The position numbers were made by a program, and so were the translations under genes. Below, piece by piece: positions 50,847 to 60,855 of a DNA stretch of 64,000 nt. This stretch comes from Dyadobacter luticola (GTDB lineage: Bacteria > Bacteroidota > Bacteroidia > Cytophagales > Spirosomataceae), in the NCBI RefSeq assembly GCF_005860805.1, contig NZ_VCEJ01000009.1, forward strand, positions 1 through 64,000, read 5' to 3'. The first letter of the stretch is position 1. Every line of letters begins with the position of its first letter. Below the pieces are notes generated by a model, which was given only the letters and a program-made list of their open reading frames with translations, searched no databases and was not told the DNA's origin.

Positions 50847-52943
50847 TTAGTCATTTTTATAAGCTAAAAGCCTTAATGCATTAAAAACAACGATCAAAGT
50901 CGATCCCTCATGGGCAATTACGGCAGGCCCAATGGAGGCAATGCCCAAAATGGTAAGCGGAATTAAGACCGCTACAACGCCCAAACTGATCCATAGGTTT
51001 TGTTTGATAATGCCCCTTGCTTTACGACTAAGGCCGATGGCAAACGGCAGGCTTTCCAGCTTATCCCCCATCAGCGCAATATCGGCGGTTTCCAGCGCCA
51101 CATCGGACCCGGCAGCACCCATGGCTATTCCCACTGTGCTTTTAGCCATCGCCGGTGCATCATTGACCCCATCACCAACCATTGCTACCTTTTTCTCTGA
51201 TTCTGCAAGCTTTGAAACAGCTTCGACTTTGTTTTCAGGCATCAAATTCCCCCAGGCATCTGTAATACCGATCTGTTTGGCGATCGCTTCTGCCACCTGT
51301 TGGTTGTCCCCGGTAAGCATGATCATTTTTTTGATACCCAAAGAGCTCAGCTCTTTCAGCACATGCTGCGCCTCTTTGCGCGGGACGTCCATCAGGGAAA
51401 GTATACCGATAAAGTCGGCCTCTCTTTTAACAAGCATCGAAGTATGTCCCCCTTTTTCCAATTCTTCCACCTGGCTGACCAAATCCTTGGGGATACCGTC
51501 TTTTTCGTTTTCAAACAAGGCCTTGTTTCCAATCCAGACCTGCTTCCCACCCACTTCTGCTTTCACTCCTTTGCCGGTAACAGCCTGAACATTTCTGGCT
51601 TCATCTGCCTGGATCCCTTTTATTTTTTCTTCCGCCCCCTTCACTATGGCTGCTGCCAGTGGATGATCACTAAGCTTCTCTACCCCAATGGCAATTTTTA
51701 AAAGTTCTTCCTCGCTGATATTGTTAAGCGGGATTACATTGGTCAATTTGGGTTTTCCCTCTGTGAGTGTACCCGTTTTATCAAAGGCAATCGCATTAAG
51801 CTCTCCAAGGTCTTCGAGTGGCCCTCCTCCTTTAATCAGTACGCCCCCACGGGCTGCACGGGCAATTCCGCTCAGAACAGCACTGGGTGTAGATATGGCG
51901 AGCGCGCACGGGCTTGCTGCTACCAGCACAGACATGGCCCTGTAAAAGCTTTTGCTAAAAGGCTCGTCAATAACAAGAAATGCAAAGCATAACAACGTGA
52001 CAAGTACCAAAACAGCAGGTACAAAATACTTTTCGAACTTGTCTGTAAACAGCTGGGTAGGCGATTTTTGCTTTTCTGCTTCATTGACCATTTTCACCAA
52101 ACGGGAAATGGTCGAATCTTTGGCTTCCTTGATCACCTTCACTTCCAGAACCGACCCACCATTAATAGTTCCGGCAAAAACCCGGAACTGGGCTTCAATG
52201 TTCTTCTCTTGGCTGTAATCTTTGCCCGCATCGGCAACAGGCGATTTATCTACAGGAACACTTTCTCCGGTAATCGGGGCCTGGTTGACACTACCCTCCC
52301 CTTTAACGACCACCCCGTCTGCGGGGATTTTGCTGTTGGGTTTGATGATGATTATTTCTCCAAGCTTCAACTCTTCGATACGTACCTCTTGTTGTTTTCC
52401 ATCCCTTAAAACCAGTGCAACCGCAGGTGCCAGGCTTGTCAGGGCCTCAATGGATTTTCTGGCCTTGCCCATCGCAAAGTGTTCCAGCGCATGTCCTAAA
52501 CTAAACAGGAATAGCAAAAGGGCCCCTTCCGCCCACTCTCCCAGAATAGCGGCCCCAATGGCTGCTACCAGCATTAAAAAATCAATCTCAAAACCTCCTT
52601 TCGCAATCGTTTCAACCGCCTCTTTGGCGGTGAAAAACCCTCCGAAAAAGTAGGCCACAATATAAAATGCCAAACTAACCCAATCCGGGATGGAATCAAC
52701 ATAGGAAAGACCAAACCCTATTCCCAGGCAAGCCCCGCAGAGCAACGCGAAAATAAGCTCGGTATTTTTTCCAAAAATACCCCCGTGTTCATGCGTATGC
52801 TCCTTACTTTCCCCTTCCTTGTGACTTTCATGTTCATGACCTTCATGGGCATCACCCTGATGATCCTGGGCCTGGTTTGGATCCAGCGTGCTGCCTTTTG
52901 TGGCGGCCGCTTTATTCTTCTCGTTATTTTTATCTTCCTCCAT
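50847..52943 (-). CDS. Heavy-metal P-type ATPase (P1B-4, SPC type)
   Basis: A 698-residue ATPase, start M-E-E-D-K-N-N-E. The N-terminal ~65 residues contain His-rich segments (H-Q-G-D-A-H-E-G-H-E-H-E-S-H, H-T-H-E-H-G-G) and no HMA domain. The ion motif is S-P-C (344-346), followed by D-K-T-G-T-L-T and G-D-G-V-N-D-A-P. The last helix has A-H-E-G-S-T-L-I-V-V-F-N-A. S-P-C with H-E-G-x-T is the P1B-4 pattern (Co, Fe, Zn, Ni or Cd depending on member; CoaT/CtpD-like). It complements the P1B-2 pump upstream. An in-frame ATG at 52979 is less likely. Confidence 0.92.
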   Translation of the reverse strand: MEEDKNNEKNKAAATKGSTLDPNQAQDHQGDAHEGHEHESHKEGESKEHTHEHGGIFGKNTELIFALLCGACLGIGFGLSYVDSIPDWVSLAFYIVAYFFGGFFTAKEAVETIAKGGFEIDFLMLVAAIGAAILGEWAEGALLLFLFSLGHALEHFAMGKARKSIEALTSLAPAVALVLRDGKQQEVRIEELKLGEIIIIKPNSKIPADGVVVKGEGSVNQAPITGESVPVDKSPVADAGKDYSQEKNIEAQFRVFAGTINGGSVLEVKVIKEAKDSTISRLVKMVNEAEKQKSPTQLFTDKFEKYFVPAVLVLVTLLCFAFLVIDEPFSKSFYRAMSVLVAASPCALAISTPSAVLSGIARAARGGVLIKGGGPLEDLGELNAIAFDKTGTLTEGKPKLTNVIPLNNISEEELLKIAIGVEKLSDHPLAAAIVKGAEEKIKGIQADEARNVQAVTGKGVKAEVGGKQVWIGNKALFENEKDGIPKDLVSQVEELEKGGHTSMLVKREADFIGILSLMDVPRKEAQHVLKELSSLGIKKMIMLTGDNQQVAEAIAKQIGITDAWGNLMPENKVEAVSKLAESEKKVAMVGDGVNDAPAMAKSTVGIAMGAAGSDVALETADIALMGDKLESLPFAIGLSRKARGIIKQNLWISLGVVAVLIPLTILGIASIGPAVIAHEGSTLIVVFNALRLLAYKND

Positions 52944-52988
52944 GTTTTTAAGAATTAGCGTTCTGATCAATGCATACATAACTAAAAT

Positions 52989-54176
52989 CTATTCTTCTTC
53001 CTCTGCATTTTTAAGTTTTGCCAGCAAGGCATAAGCCCCTTTCAAAACAATCCTGGCCGATTTACCATCAAAGCCCTCCTGAAACTTAACCTGCGAGTAC
53101 CCGTTTTCTGACGCGCCCCTGACGACTTCTGTCATTTCGAACGCCATTTCAGTTCCAGCCGAATCCTTTACGGCAGCATTTTGGATAAATATGTAAGATT
53201 TACCTTCAAAGTCGACAATAGCCTGTTCAGGAAGCGCAGTTACAGGGCTAGCCCCGGTCTCAATAATTGCTTTTACAAAGTTTTCAGGGAGAAGCCCTGG
53301 TTCCTCTTTACTAAGATGGCAATGCACCCTAACGGTGCGGTCTTCGTTGATTTTTTGATTGATCAGATACACTTTGGCTGTATATTCTTTATCTGCATTA
53401 TTGCTGACCGTAAAATGGACCAACTGGCCCAGCCTGATCTTTGGGATATCCTGTTCAAAAACAGAAAGCTCCACGTGCAAGTGATCTGTGTCAACGATCT
53501 CAAACATGACATCGGTCGGGTTGACATATTTACCTATATTGACATTTACTGCGGTAACTGACCCGCTGATCGGGGAATAAATCGAAGCGCTGTTAACGAT
53601 CGTTCCGCTATTTAAGGTTTTTAGACTGATGCCAGCCGTTTTAAGCCTTTCTGTCAATCCTTCCAATCTCGCCTTTTGACTTTTTACCTCAGAACCGGCC
53701 TGTTGCAGGATTTTTTGGGCATTGATATTTTCCTTGCTCAACTCAGTTTGACGATTGAATTCGAGCTGCGCATATTCAAGCCTGCTCTGGGTTTCCAGGT
53801 AGTCCTGCTGTATCTGGATAAAATCCGGATTTTCAATGGTGGCCAGAATCTGGCCTTTTTTAACCTTCGTTCCCTGCAACAGGTCGGTCTTTCTGACAAA
53901 ACCACCCATTGGCGCTGAAATGCTGACCAGATTTTGAGGTGGGATGTCAATTTTACCATTAGCAGTCACCACTTCGCTGATGTTCCGGGTCGTTGTCGTT
54001 CCGATTTCTACCCCAGCCGTTTCATATTGTGCTTTTGTAAGCGCTACCGTATTGGTCTCTGCCGGTTTTTCTTCTGCCGTGGGCGTTTTTTCAGCGGTTT
54101 CAGCTTTTTCCCCCTCAGATTTGCCACAGGAAGATAAAGCTGCCAGAAGAAATAAAACAACGATGATATTTTTCAT
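52989..54176 (-). CDS. czcB: RND periplasmic adaptor (CzcB-like)
   Basis: A 395-residue lipoprotein (L-A-A-L-S-S-C, lipid site near residue 18) starting M-K-N-I-I-V-V-L-F-L-L. It has the HlyD-type layout: lipoyl half (V-S-I-S-A-P-M-G-G-F-V), coiled-coil hairpin (Q-D-Y-L-E-T-Q-S-R-L-E-Y-A-Q), second lipoyl half (I-Y-S-P-I-S-G-S-V-T-A-V) and beta-barrel domain. No N-terminal metal-binding domain is present, unlike the copper adaptors. It should connect the following CzcA-TolC fusion across the periplasm. The start at 54176 gives the best signal peptide; the open frame begins 27 bases earlier. Confidence 0.9.
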   Translation of the reverse strand: MKNIIVVLFLLAALSSCGKSEGEKAETAEKTPTAEEKPAETNTVALTKAQYETAGVEIGTTTTRNISEVVTANGKIDIPPQNLVSISAPMGGFVRKTDLLQGTKVKKGQILATIENPDFIQIQQDYLETQSRLEYAQLEFNRQTELSKENINAQKILQQAGSEVKSQKARLEGLTERLKTAGISLKTLNSGTIVNSASIYSPISGSVTAVNVNIGKYVNPTDVMFEIVDTDHLHVELSVFEQDIPKIRLGQLVHFTVSNNADKEYTAKVYLINQKINEDRTVRVHCHLSKEEPGLLPENFVKAIIETGASPVTALPEQAIVDFEGKSYIFIQNAAVKDSAGTEMAFEMTEVVRGASENGYSQVKFQEGFDGKSARIVLKGAYALLAKLKNAEEEE

Positions 54177-54231
54177 TTTAATTACCTTTTCTATATAAAC
54201 CATGATTTACGATCTAATTAATGCACTGATT

Positions 54232-57200
54232 TTATTGTCTGTTTAACAGGAACTCTATCTCAATCACCGATTGGTTATAGGAGTCCAGAAGGTTCAAATA
54301 CGTAGATTTGATATTCAACGCCCTGTTAAGTGACTGGGCAAATTCCACATAGCCGATATCCCCGCCTTCATAGGCCCTGGTTGCATTATTGCGGATCACG
54401 TCAGCCAAAACCAATGTGTTCCGCTCATACAAGTCAAGGCTTTGATTTGCGCTTTGATAAGTCTGTATGGCCTGCTGGAGTGAACTGGTCAACTGTAAGC
54501 TGGTCAGATCAAGTTGGTTCCGGCTCACTTTTTCGTTAAGCTCGGAAGCTTTGATGCGTGCGCGGGAAGCTCCGTTGAAAATCGGTATGGAAACCCCAAA
54601 TTGAAAGGCATGAAAACGTTTTCCACTCCCGTAATACACATCATTGCCATTGAATGTCTGTGTTCCAATCAAGGACTGGTTGGAATAACCGATATTGAAA
54701 TCCGGCAGAAGACTTGTGCGTTGAAATGCGGTTGTACGCTGATCAATAATAATCTGCTGCTGTAAAAATTTTAGATATGGATTGCTGTTGATCCCGGAAG
54801 TGTCCAGTGTCAGGCCTGCCAGGGTTCGCCTTGTCAGCGTATCCACATCGGGTGCAACGGCGTCAGAACTAAAAATCAGTGTCTGTAACTGTTTTTGCAG
54901 GTTTAGCTTATCCCCCTGATTCTGTATGATGCGGGACTCGATATCGCCAAGCTCGCTCTGCGCTACCGAAGACTCGAGCTGATTGGCCTCCCCGGTTTTA
55001 AAGCGGAGCTCTGCGGCTTTCACAAAGCGCTGTGCGCGCAATCTTTCCTGCAACAAAAGGTCGCGCTGCTTTTCAATCAGTAACAAACTGTAATAGGTAC
55101 TTTTAACCTGACGGACAAGTTCGTTTTTTGTTACTTCCAGCCTGGTCTGGATACCATTTACCTGCTCGGACAATAAGGCCCGTCGTTTGGCAGTCACCCC
55201 TGGATGGGAAAGTGTCTGGTTTACATTAAACTGATTATCAAACTTTCTGCTGTTATACTGCCCACCCATCCATGAAACGTCGGTTTTGGCAAGGTCCCTG
55301 GCCGTTCCCAGCAATGCCCTTTGGACATCAATCTGGTAAACACCTGATTTTATTTCAAGGTTTTTAGCGGACGCTTCCTCAATAGCTGTGGACAACGAAA
55401 TCTTTCTAACTGAACCCGTGGAATCCTGTGCCTTGGCTGATGGTGCGCATATACTGGCAACTGCCGCTAAAAGAATCAATGAGACGGGCTTGATCAAGGC
55501 AGCTTTACCAAACCGTTTTTCAAAAATCAGATAAAGTACCGGCAGCACAAGCAGTGTCAAAAGGGTCGCCGAAACCAATCCTCCAATTACCACGGTTGCA
55601 AGGGGACGTTGTACCTCGGCCCCAGAACTGGAAGAAAGAGCCATAGGCAAAAAACCAAGGGATGCAACAAGGGCCGTCATCAATACCGGGCGTAGCCTGG
55701 TTTCAGTGCCCTGGAAGATAACCTTTCGAAGATCGGTTTCCCCTTCCTTCCTTAAAAAATTAAACTCACCGATCAACACAATCCCGTTGAGTACCGCTAC
55801 TCCAAAAAGGGCAATAAAGCCAATACCCGCCGATATACTGAAAGGCATGTCCCTGAGCCACAACGCAAATATTCCGCCAATCGCTGACAGTGGGATGGCA
55901 GTCAATATCAACAGGCTTTGTCTAAGTGAGTTAAATGTAAAGAACAGCAGCACAAAAATCAGCAACAGAGCAATTGGGACCGCAATACTCAAACGCGTGC
56001 TTGCTTCTTGCAAATTTTGGAATTGCCCACCATAAGTTGCATAGTAGCCGGTTGGAAGCTTTAACTGGCTGTCTACTTTGGCCTGGATTTCCTTTACAAT
56101 ACTTTCCACATCGCGGCCGCGTACATTAAAGGCGATCGTGATCCTGCGTTTAGCATCCTCACGCTGGATCTGGTTTGCGCCATTTTTCATTTCCACGGTG
56201 GCTACCTGATCCAAAGGAACCTGCTGACCCGTCGGGGAAGTAATAAATAAGGCGCTGACATCATCTAATGTACGGCGGCTCGCATTATTGAGCCTTACTA
56301 CCAGGTCAAACCTTCTTTCTCCTTCATATACCAACCCTGCGCTGCTTCCGGCAAAGGCTGTGTTCAGTGTCCGGTTGGCATCTTCGATGGTAATACCGAA
56401 TTTGGACAAGCGGTCACGGTCAAAACCGACTACGATCTGTGGAAGCCCACTTACCGCTTCCACATATAAATCTTCTGCCCCTTCGACAGAACCAACCAGT
56501 TTTCCAAGTTTGGCCGCCTGCTCAGCCAGCACATCCAGGTCCTCTCCGAAAATCTTGATGGCAACATCCTGCTTGACCCCGGTCATTAGCTCGTTAAAAC
56601 GCATTTGGATGGGCTGCTGAAATCCAAATGTTACCCCTGGAATGGTCTGGGTAAGGGTTTCTTGCATCTTTTCTGCCAGCTCTTCACGGCCAGCGGCCTT
56701 TGTCCATTCTGATCTCTCCTTTAAAATGACCATCACATCCGCCGCCTCTACCGGCATAGGGTCTGTCGGAATTTCCGAGGATCCTATTTTTCCTACTACT
56801 TCCACAACCTCGTCAGGAAAATTCTTCTTGAGTACGCCCGCGGCTTTCTGGGCAGCGTCCACGGTTTCAGAAAGCGAGCTCCCGGTCAGAACCCGCATCT
56901 CAATGGCAAAATCACCTTCGTCAAGTTGCGGTATGAACTCGCCGCCCATATTTAAAAAGATCCAAAGGCTGATCCCAAAAAGGCCAAAGGCACTCGCTAC
57001 AATAATAAACCTCTGACGCAGGGCAAAAGCCAGCGCAGGCACATACAACCTATGGAAAAAAGCAATGATCTTATCAGAAATGTTTGCCTTATGCTCATTC
57101 TTTTTGCTCAGAAACAGCGCCGAAACCATCGGGACATAAGTCAGAGACAGGATAAATGCGCCCAGGATCGCAAAACTTACGGTCTGCGCCATAGGCCGGA

Positions 57201-58620
57201 ACATTTTACCTTCTATGCCCACCAGTGCCAGGATTGGCAGGTAAACAATCAAAATAATAATTTCACCGAATGCTGCTGAATTCCTGATCTTGGAGGCAGA
57301 CTCGTAAACTTCCCGGTCCATTTCGTTCTGTGAAAGCCGGTGGGTGTATTTCTTTCCTACAATATGGTGAAGCGTTGCTTCCACAATGATCACCGCCCCG
57401 TCAACGATAAGCCCAAAGTCAATCGCACCCAAACTCATCAAATTACCGGAAACACCAAAAAGGTTCATCATACTGACAGCAAACAGCATTGCTAGCGGGA
57501 TGACCGATGCCACAACGAGCCCCGCCCTTAGGTTTCCTAAAAGAAGGATAAGCACAAAAATGACGATCAAAGCACCTTCTATCAGGTTTTTTGAAACGGT
57601 ATGAATGGCGTTGTTAACCAATTTGGTACGGTCAAGGAATGGTTCGATGACCACACCTTCCGGCAGCGATTTGCGGATCTGCTCTACCCTTTCCTTTACA
57701 TTGCCTATCACTTTGGAAGAGTTTGCGCCTTTTAGCATCAAAACAAGCCCACCTACTACTTCACCTTCATCGTTGCGGGTCATTGCCCCATAGCGCACAG
57801 CACTACCAAATTGCACAGTCGCAATATCCCTGACTAAAACAGGAAGGCCGTTGGATGTGGTTTTAACCTGGATCTTTTCAATATCCTTTAGGCTTCCGAT
57901 AAGCCCCTCACTTCTGATAAAGTAAGCATTGGGTTTTTTGTCAATGTACGCCCCTCCGGTATTCTGGTTATTCTGTTCAAGAGCAGCAAAGATTTCAGAC
58001 ATAGAAATCTGGGCACTTCTTAGCTTAAATGGGTCGATGGCAATTTCATATTGCTTCAAAAACCCGCCAAAACTGCTTACATCGGCGACTCCCTCAGTGC
58101 CAAGTAACTGCCTGCGCACGATCCAGTCCTGGATGCTTCTAAGCTCCATAGGAGGGTATTTTTTCTCAAAACCCTTTTTTGTGTGCAGTACATACTGGTA
58201 AATTTCGCCCAGGCCTGTTGAAACCGGGCCCAGTTCGGGCGAACCCACGCCGGGTGGTATTTGTTCAACCGCCGTTTGCAGGCGCTCGGAAACCTGTTGA
58301 CGGGCCCAATATACGTCAATGTCGTCTTTGAAAACGATAGTTACTACTGAAAGGCCAAACCTTGAAATAGAACGGATTTCTTCGGTGCCCGGGATGGTAG
58401 CCATCGCTGTCTCTACTGGGAAAGTAACCAGCCTTTCCACTTCCTGGGCTGCTAGCGATGGGCTGGCGGTAATGACTTGTACCTGGTTGTTTGTAATATC
58501 AGGAACCGCATCAATAGGTAACTGGGTCAATGAATACCCTCCCCAAATAATTAAGGCAAGGGTAAGTATTCCAATAATCAGCTTATTGTGAATTGAAAAA
58601 TGAATGATTTTATCTAACAT
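54232..58620 (-). CDS. czcA: CzcA-type RND pump fused to TolC-like channel
   Basis: A 1462-residue fusion. Residues ~1-1030 are an HME-RND pump: L-P-I-D-A-V-P-D-I-T-N-N-Q-V after TM1, porter domains, and F-N-E-L-M-T-G-V-K at the metal site, where the CusA methionine is replaced by Glu, favouring Zn/Co/Cd/Ni. After TM12 (L-L-V-L-P-V-L-Y-L-I-F) comes a linker with K-P-V-S-L-I-L-L-A-A-V-A-S-I-C-A and then A-K-A-Q, which looks exactly like a signal peptide with cleavage site. The C-terminal ~400 residues (from about 1065) are a TolC-type outer-membrane protein with long coiled-coil helices. The product may be cleaved into pump and channel, or stay fused. It lies 55 bases upstream of the adaptor gene. 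Confidence 0.93.
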   Translation of the reverse strand: MLDKIIHFSIHNKLIIGILTLALIIWGGYSLTQLPIDAVPDITNNQVQVITASPSLAAQEVERLVTFPVETAMATIPGTEEIRSISRFGLSVVTIVFKDDIDVYWARQQVSERLQTAVEQIPPGVGSPELGPVSTGLGEIYQYVLHTKKGFEKKYPPMELRSIQDWIVRRQLLGTEGVADVSSFGGFLKQYEIAIDPFKLRSAQISMSEIFAALEQNNQNTGGAYIDKKPNAYFIRSEGLIGSLKDIEKIQVKTTSNGLPVLVRDIATVQFGSAVRYGAMTRNDEGEVVGGLVLMLKGANSSKVIGNVKERVEQIRKSLPEGVVIEPFLDRTKLVNNAIHTVSKNLIEGALIVIFVLILLLGNLRAGLVVASVIPLAMLFAVSMMNLFGVSGNLMSLGAIDFGLIVDGAVIIVEATLHHIVGKKYTHRLSQNEMDREVYESASKIRNSAAFGEIIILIVYLPILALVGIEGKMFRPMAQTVSFAILGAFILSLTYVPMVSALFLSKKNEHKANISDKIIAFFHRLYVPALAFALRQRFIIVASAFGLFGISLWIFLNMGGEFIPQLDEGDFAIEMRVLTGSSLSETVDAAQKAAGVLKKNFPDEVVEVVGKIGSSEIPTDPMPVEAADVMVILKERSEWTKAAGREELAEKMQETLTQTIPGVTFGFQQPIQMRFNELMTGVKQDVAIKIFGEDLDVLAEQAAKLGKLVGSVEGAEDLYVEAVSGLPQIVVGFDRDRLSKFGITIEDANRTLNTAFAGSSAGLVYEGERRFDLVVRLNNASRRTLDDVSALFITSPTGQQVPLDQVATVEMKNGANQIQREDAKRRITIAFNVRGRDVESIVKEIQAKVDSQLKLPTGYYATYGGQFQNLQEASTRLSIAVPIALLLIFVLLFFTFNSLRQSLLILTAIPLSAIGGIFALWLRDMPFSISAGIGFIALFGVAVLNGIVLIGEFNFLRKEGETDLRKVIFQGTETRLRPVLMTALVASLGFLPMALSSSSGAEVQRPLATVVIGGLVSATLLTLLVLPVLYLIFEKRFGKAALIKPVSLILLAAVASICAPSAKAQDSTGSVRKISLSTAIEEASAKNLEIKSGVYQIDVQRALLGTARDLAKTDVSWMGGQYNSRKFDNQFNVNQTLSHPGVTAKRRALLSEQVNGIQTRLEVTKNELVRQVKSTYYSLLLIEKQRDLLLQERLRAQRFVKAAELRFKTGEANQLESSVAQSELGDIESRIIQNQGDKLNLQKQLQTLIFSSDAVAPDVDTLTRRTLAGLTLDTSGINSNPYLKFLQQQIIIDQRTTAFQRTSLLPDFNIGYSNQSLIGTQTFNGNDVYYGSGKRFHAFQFGVSIPIFNGASRARIKASELNEKVSRNQLDLTSLQLTSSLQQAIQTYQSANQSLDLYERNTLVLADVIRNNATRAYEGGDIGYVEFAQSLNRALNIKSTYLNLLDSYNQSVIEIEFLLNRQ

Positions 58621-58709
58621 TAGATATTAGCTTACGTGTATGAATGAGCTTATGACGGCGGCCAGGATAATGGCCGCATCGCAGAAGCAAGTCTAGTAAT
58701 ACAGGTAGG

Positions 58710-59033
58710 CTAAGCGCGTGGCGGCTGCCAGATAGATGATATATTACCGTTATGGGAACGGCTAAGGTAGGCGAAAGTGATTGCCTTGAAAAAGCTAAAA
58801 GCCGCTTTTGCAGGCAAAATAGCAACGGGCTGAGCCATTGAAACACTCGCACAGCAGGCACAGGTACAAAATGGCGTACAAAGATCTATGTCAGCTGCTT
58901 GCTGACGCGTTTGACCCGCTTTAATCACATTTATGGTTGTGCCATATGCTTCCATCGACACTGTGTCCGTGCAGGGAATGCAGGAAAGTGCAGTTGTATA
59001 AATGGCCAATATGATTAAAGCAATGCGAATCAT
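58710..59033 (-). CDS. DUF6660 small exported protein
   Basis: A 107-residue protein, start M-I-R-I-A-L-I-I-L-A-I-Y. A signal peptide leads to S-C-I-P-C-T-D-T, followed by C-T-P-F-C-T-C-A-C-C-A and a C-terminal I-W-Q-P-P, the pattern of DUF6660. Its cysteine cluster points to metal binding in the periplasm. In Bacteroidota, members of this family commonly precede CzcA-type RND genes, as here (89 bases upstream), so it is likely a first-line metal binder for the pump, or a sensor for it. The start chosen gives the clean signal peptide. Confidence 0.85.
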   Translation of the reverse strand: MIRIALIILAIYTTALSCIPCTDTVSMEAYGTTINVIKAGQTRQQAADIDLCTPFCTCACCASVSMAQPVAILPAKAAFSFFKAITFAYLSRSHNGNISSIWQPPRA

Positions 59034-59151
59034 GCCGCAAAGATAATTTAAATGAAAGTGCAACAGGTAGGCAAAAATGAAATAATTTTCCTGTGATATT
59101 TGTGATTTAAAATTTAATTGCTACCGATAACACCGCAATTTCAGACTAACA

Positions 59152-59349
59152 ATGAAGAGCAGAAAGGTTATCCCCAATAAGGTCAACCGGATGAAACCGA
59201 AAAGATCGCCATACAGCGGATTTTTGAAAACCTCCAAGCGAACTAAGCCCAGGACTTTCATGATGGTCTTGTATTACTTGATCGCGGCATTGATGTTGGC
59301 AGCCATTTTTTTCAGATTGAGACACTACTTCATGGCGCATTGGAAATAA
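59152..59349 (+). CDS. Small basic membrane protein, hypothetical
   Basis: A 65-residue frame: a Lys/Arg/Pro-rich N-terminal 35 residues (M-K-S-R-K-V-I-P-N-K-V-N-R), then one membrane helix (M-M-V-L-Y-Y-L-I-A-A-L-M-L-A-A-I-F-F) and a short basic tail. The positive N-terminal side predicts cytoplasmic N-in topology. No family is recognised. The reverse-strand frame over the same stretch lacks order, favouring this one. Confidence 0.45.
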   Translation: MKSRKVIPNKVNRMKPKRSPYSGFLKTSKRTKPRTFMMVLYYLIAALMLAAIFFRLRHYFMAHWK

Positions 59350-59797
59350 CACCAATGGAATGCAGGTAATTCCTGTTGCTACTTAGATTTATCATTTTAA
59401 ACTTGAATGATTTGACTGGACATTATCGCTTACCTGTTCATTGTTTTCGGCGTTATCTGTGGGGTGCAAACCATTGTTGTAAAGATGGCTCTCAACTGAA
59501 AACATCTACTGGCCATTAAAACGAAGACGATCGTAACTGACCCTGCGGCCCAGCTCCCCATATTTGCTTATAAAGTTCAATTGCATAAAACGGTGTCAAA
59601 CGTGTCATTGCCTAAAGGTATAAAAGTGCTTGAACGATGTTCTGATGGATTAAGTTGAAGATGAATAAAGATTAATCACCAAATCGCTATAACAGCTAGG
59701 TCAGTTTAGCGGTATTTACGCTGAAAGGGTGGCCACTCTGTTTTTAAGTGCTACGCCTTCATCAATAACAGATGTAAGCTCGATTGAAAAGCATATA
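59350..59797. other. Intergenic region without a supported gene
   Basis: A 448-base gap between two plus-strand genes. I see no coding pattern, strong hairpin or repeat here. It likely carries the promoter of the following membrane-protein gene. Confidence 0.35.
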
Positions 59798-60430
59798 ATG
59801 ACTTCAAAAATGAATCAGATTATTTTCGGCAGTATTGCCCTAAGCGTTATTCATGCACTGATTCCTAGCCACTGGCTCCCTTTTGTCACTATAGGAAAGG
59901 CCCAGGGCTGGGGACTTGGGCAGATCTTGCGAACTACGCTGCTGGCCGGAGCTGCACATACACTAAGTACTACCATTTTTGGTCTTCTAGCAAGCTTTGC
60001 TGGTTTCCAGCTAGCAGAAAATCAGCATATAATTGCTCAGAGAGTGGTTCCGCTGCTTCTTTTGGTGTTAGGGATATGGTTTATTATGCAGCATTTAAGG
60101 GGAGATGAGCACCGCCACATCGATGAGAAAATAGTAAAAGGTAAAAGCTACAAGCAGCTGGTGTTTTCTCTGGTCACTGTGATGTTTTTATCACCGTGCT
60201 TTGAAATCAGCGCTTATTTTCTAAGTGCCGGTACAATGGGTTGGATGTCAGTGGCAACTATCATTATTATTTATAACATTCTTACCATTGCAGGTATGCT
60301 AGTAATGGTTGCGCTAGCAAACCACGGGATAAATAGACTCAAAGTTCACTGGTTGAATCACAATGAGCAGCTGATCACCGGTTTAACATTATGTTGTCTT
60401 GCCATTTTTAACTTTTTTATCGAGTTATAA
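59798..60430 (+). CDS. NicO/TauE-like membrane protein
   Basis: A 210-residue integral membrane protein with about six helices. The first helix has I-H-A-L-I-P-S-H-W-L-P-F (two histidines around a proline), and a later one L-A-G-A-A-H-T-L-S-T-T-I-F-G. This pattern resembles NicO/RcnA-type Ni/Co exporters and relatives, where His-rich first helices bind metal. A cytoplasmic His-bearing loop (G-D-E-H-R-H-I-D-E-K) follows the third helix. Nickel or cobalt efflux is a fair guess by family likeness and context, but the substrate is not proven. Starts at 59798 or 59810 are both possible; the frame is open to 59729. Confidence 0.65.
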   Translation: MTSKMNQIIFGSIALSVIHALIPSHWLPFVTIGKAQGWGLGQILRTTLLAGAAHTLSTTIFGLLASFAGFQLAENQHIIAQRVVPLLLLVLGIWFIMQHLRGDEHRHIDEKIVKGKSYKQLVFSLVTVMFLSPCFEISAYFLSAGTMGWMSVATIIIIYNILTIAGMLVMVALANHGINRLKVHWLNHNEQLITGLTLCCLAIFNFFIEL

Positions 60431-60855
60431 TCCGGTATATTATTATTCTGTCCTGTACCAATAAAAAAGCAATCAAAACTAATCTATCCAGGCAAATCTC
60501 TTGGGGAGAAAGCAGGCGAGTCAGAAAAAGATTTACAAGAAGCCGATTTTCTTATGTAACAGCAGAGCAGGATATCAAACACAGGAAAGTACTCTTAAAG
60601 GCATGCCAATTTAATTAAGTGTACCAATTTGTCCCTCTTGACCATTTCTGTCCATAAATTAGAAAGTACGACAAAGTTCGTTTTAACCACGGTTTTTCTG
60701 AAATATAAAAGGCGTATTGTGCTACTTATGCATATCAACATGTCATCCGGAATATTTATAGTAACTATTTTGGAATATTTTTTGTGAATTTTTTGGAATA
60801 TTTATTTTATTTTTTCGTAAAATCGTTAGCTTTGCTTAAACGAACTTATACGAAA
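60431..60855. promoter_or_regulatory. Promoter region with three 23-bp direct repeats
   Basis: Three copies of GGAATATTT begin at 60749, 60772 and 60795, exactly 23 bases apart, each followed by a T-rich stretch, so a tandem 23-bp repeat of AT-rich type is present. Downstream, TAGCTTTG (60827-60834) fits the Bacteroidota -7 box TAnnTTTG, 22 bases before the ATG at 60856. Repeats therefore sit upstream of and over the -33 position, and are likely operator sites for the DNA-binding protein encoded by the operon (inference). The rest (60431-60740) has no supported gene; a short frame through 60465-60615 shows no recognisable pattern. Confidence 0.65.

Noticed and set aside
60749..60803. 23-bp tandem repeats considered as a CRISPR or replication origin
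   Set aside because: Too few copies, no spacers, no rep gene; position at a promoter fits operator sites better.
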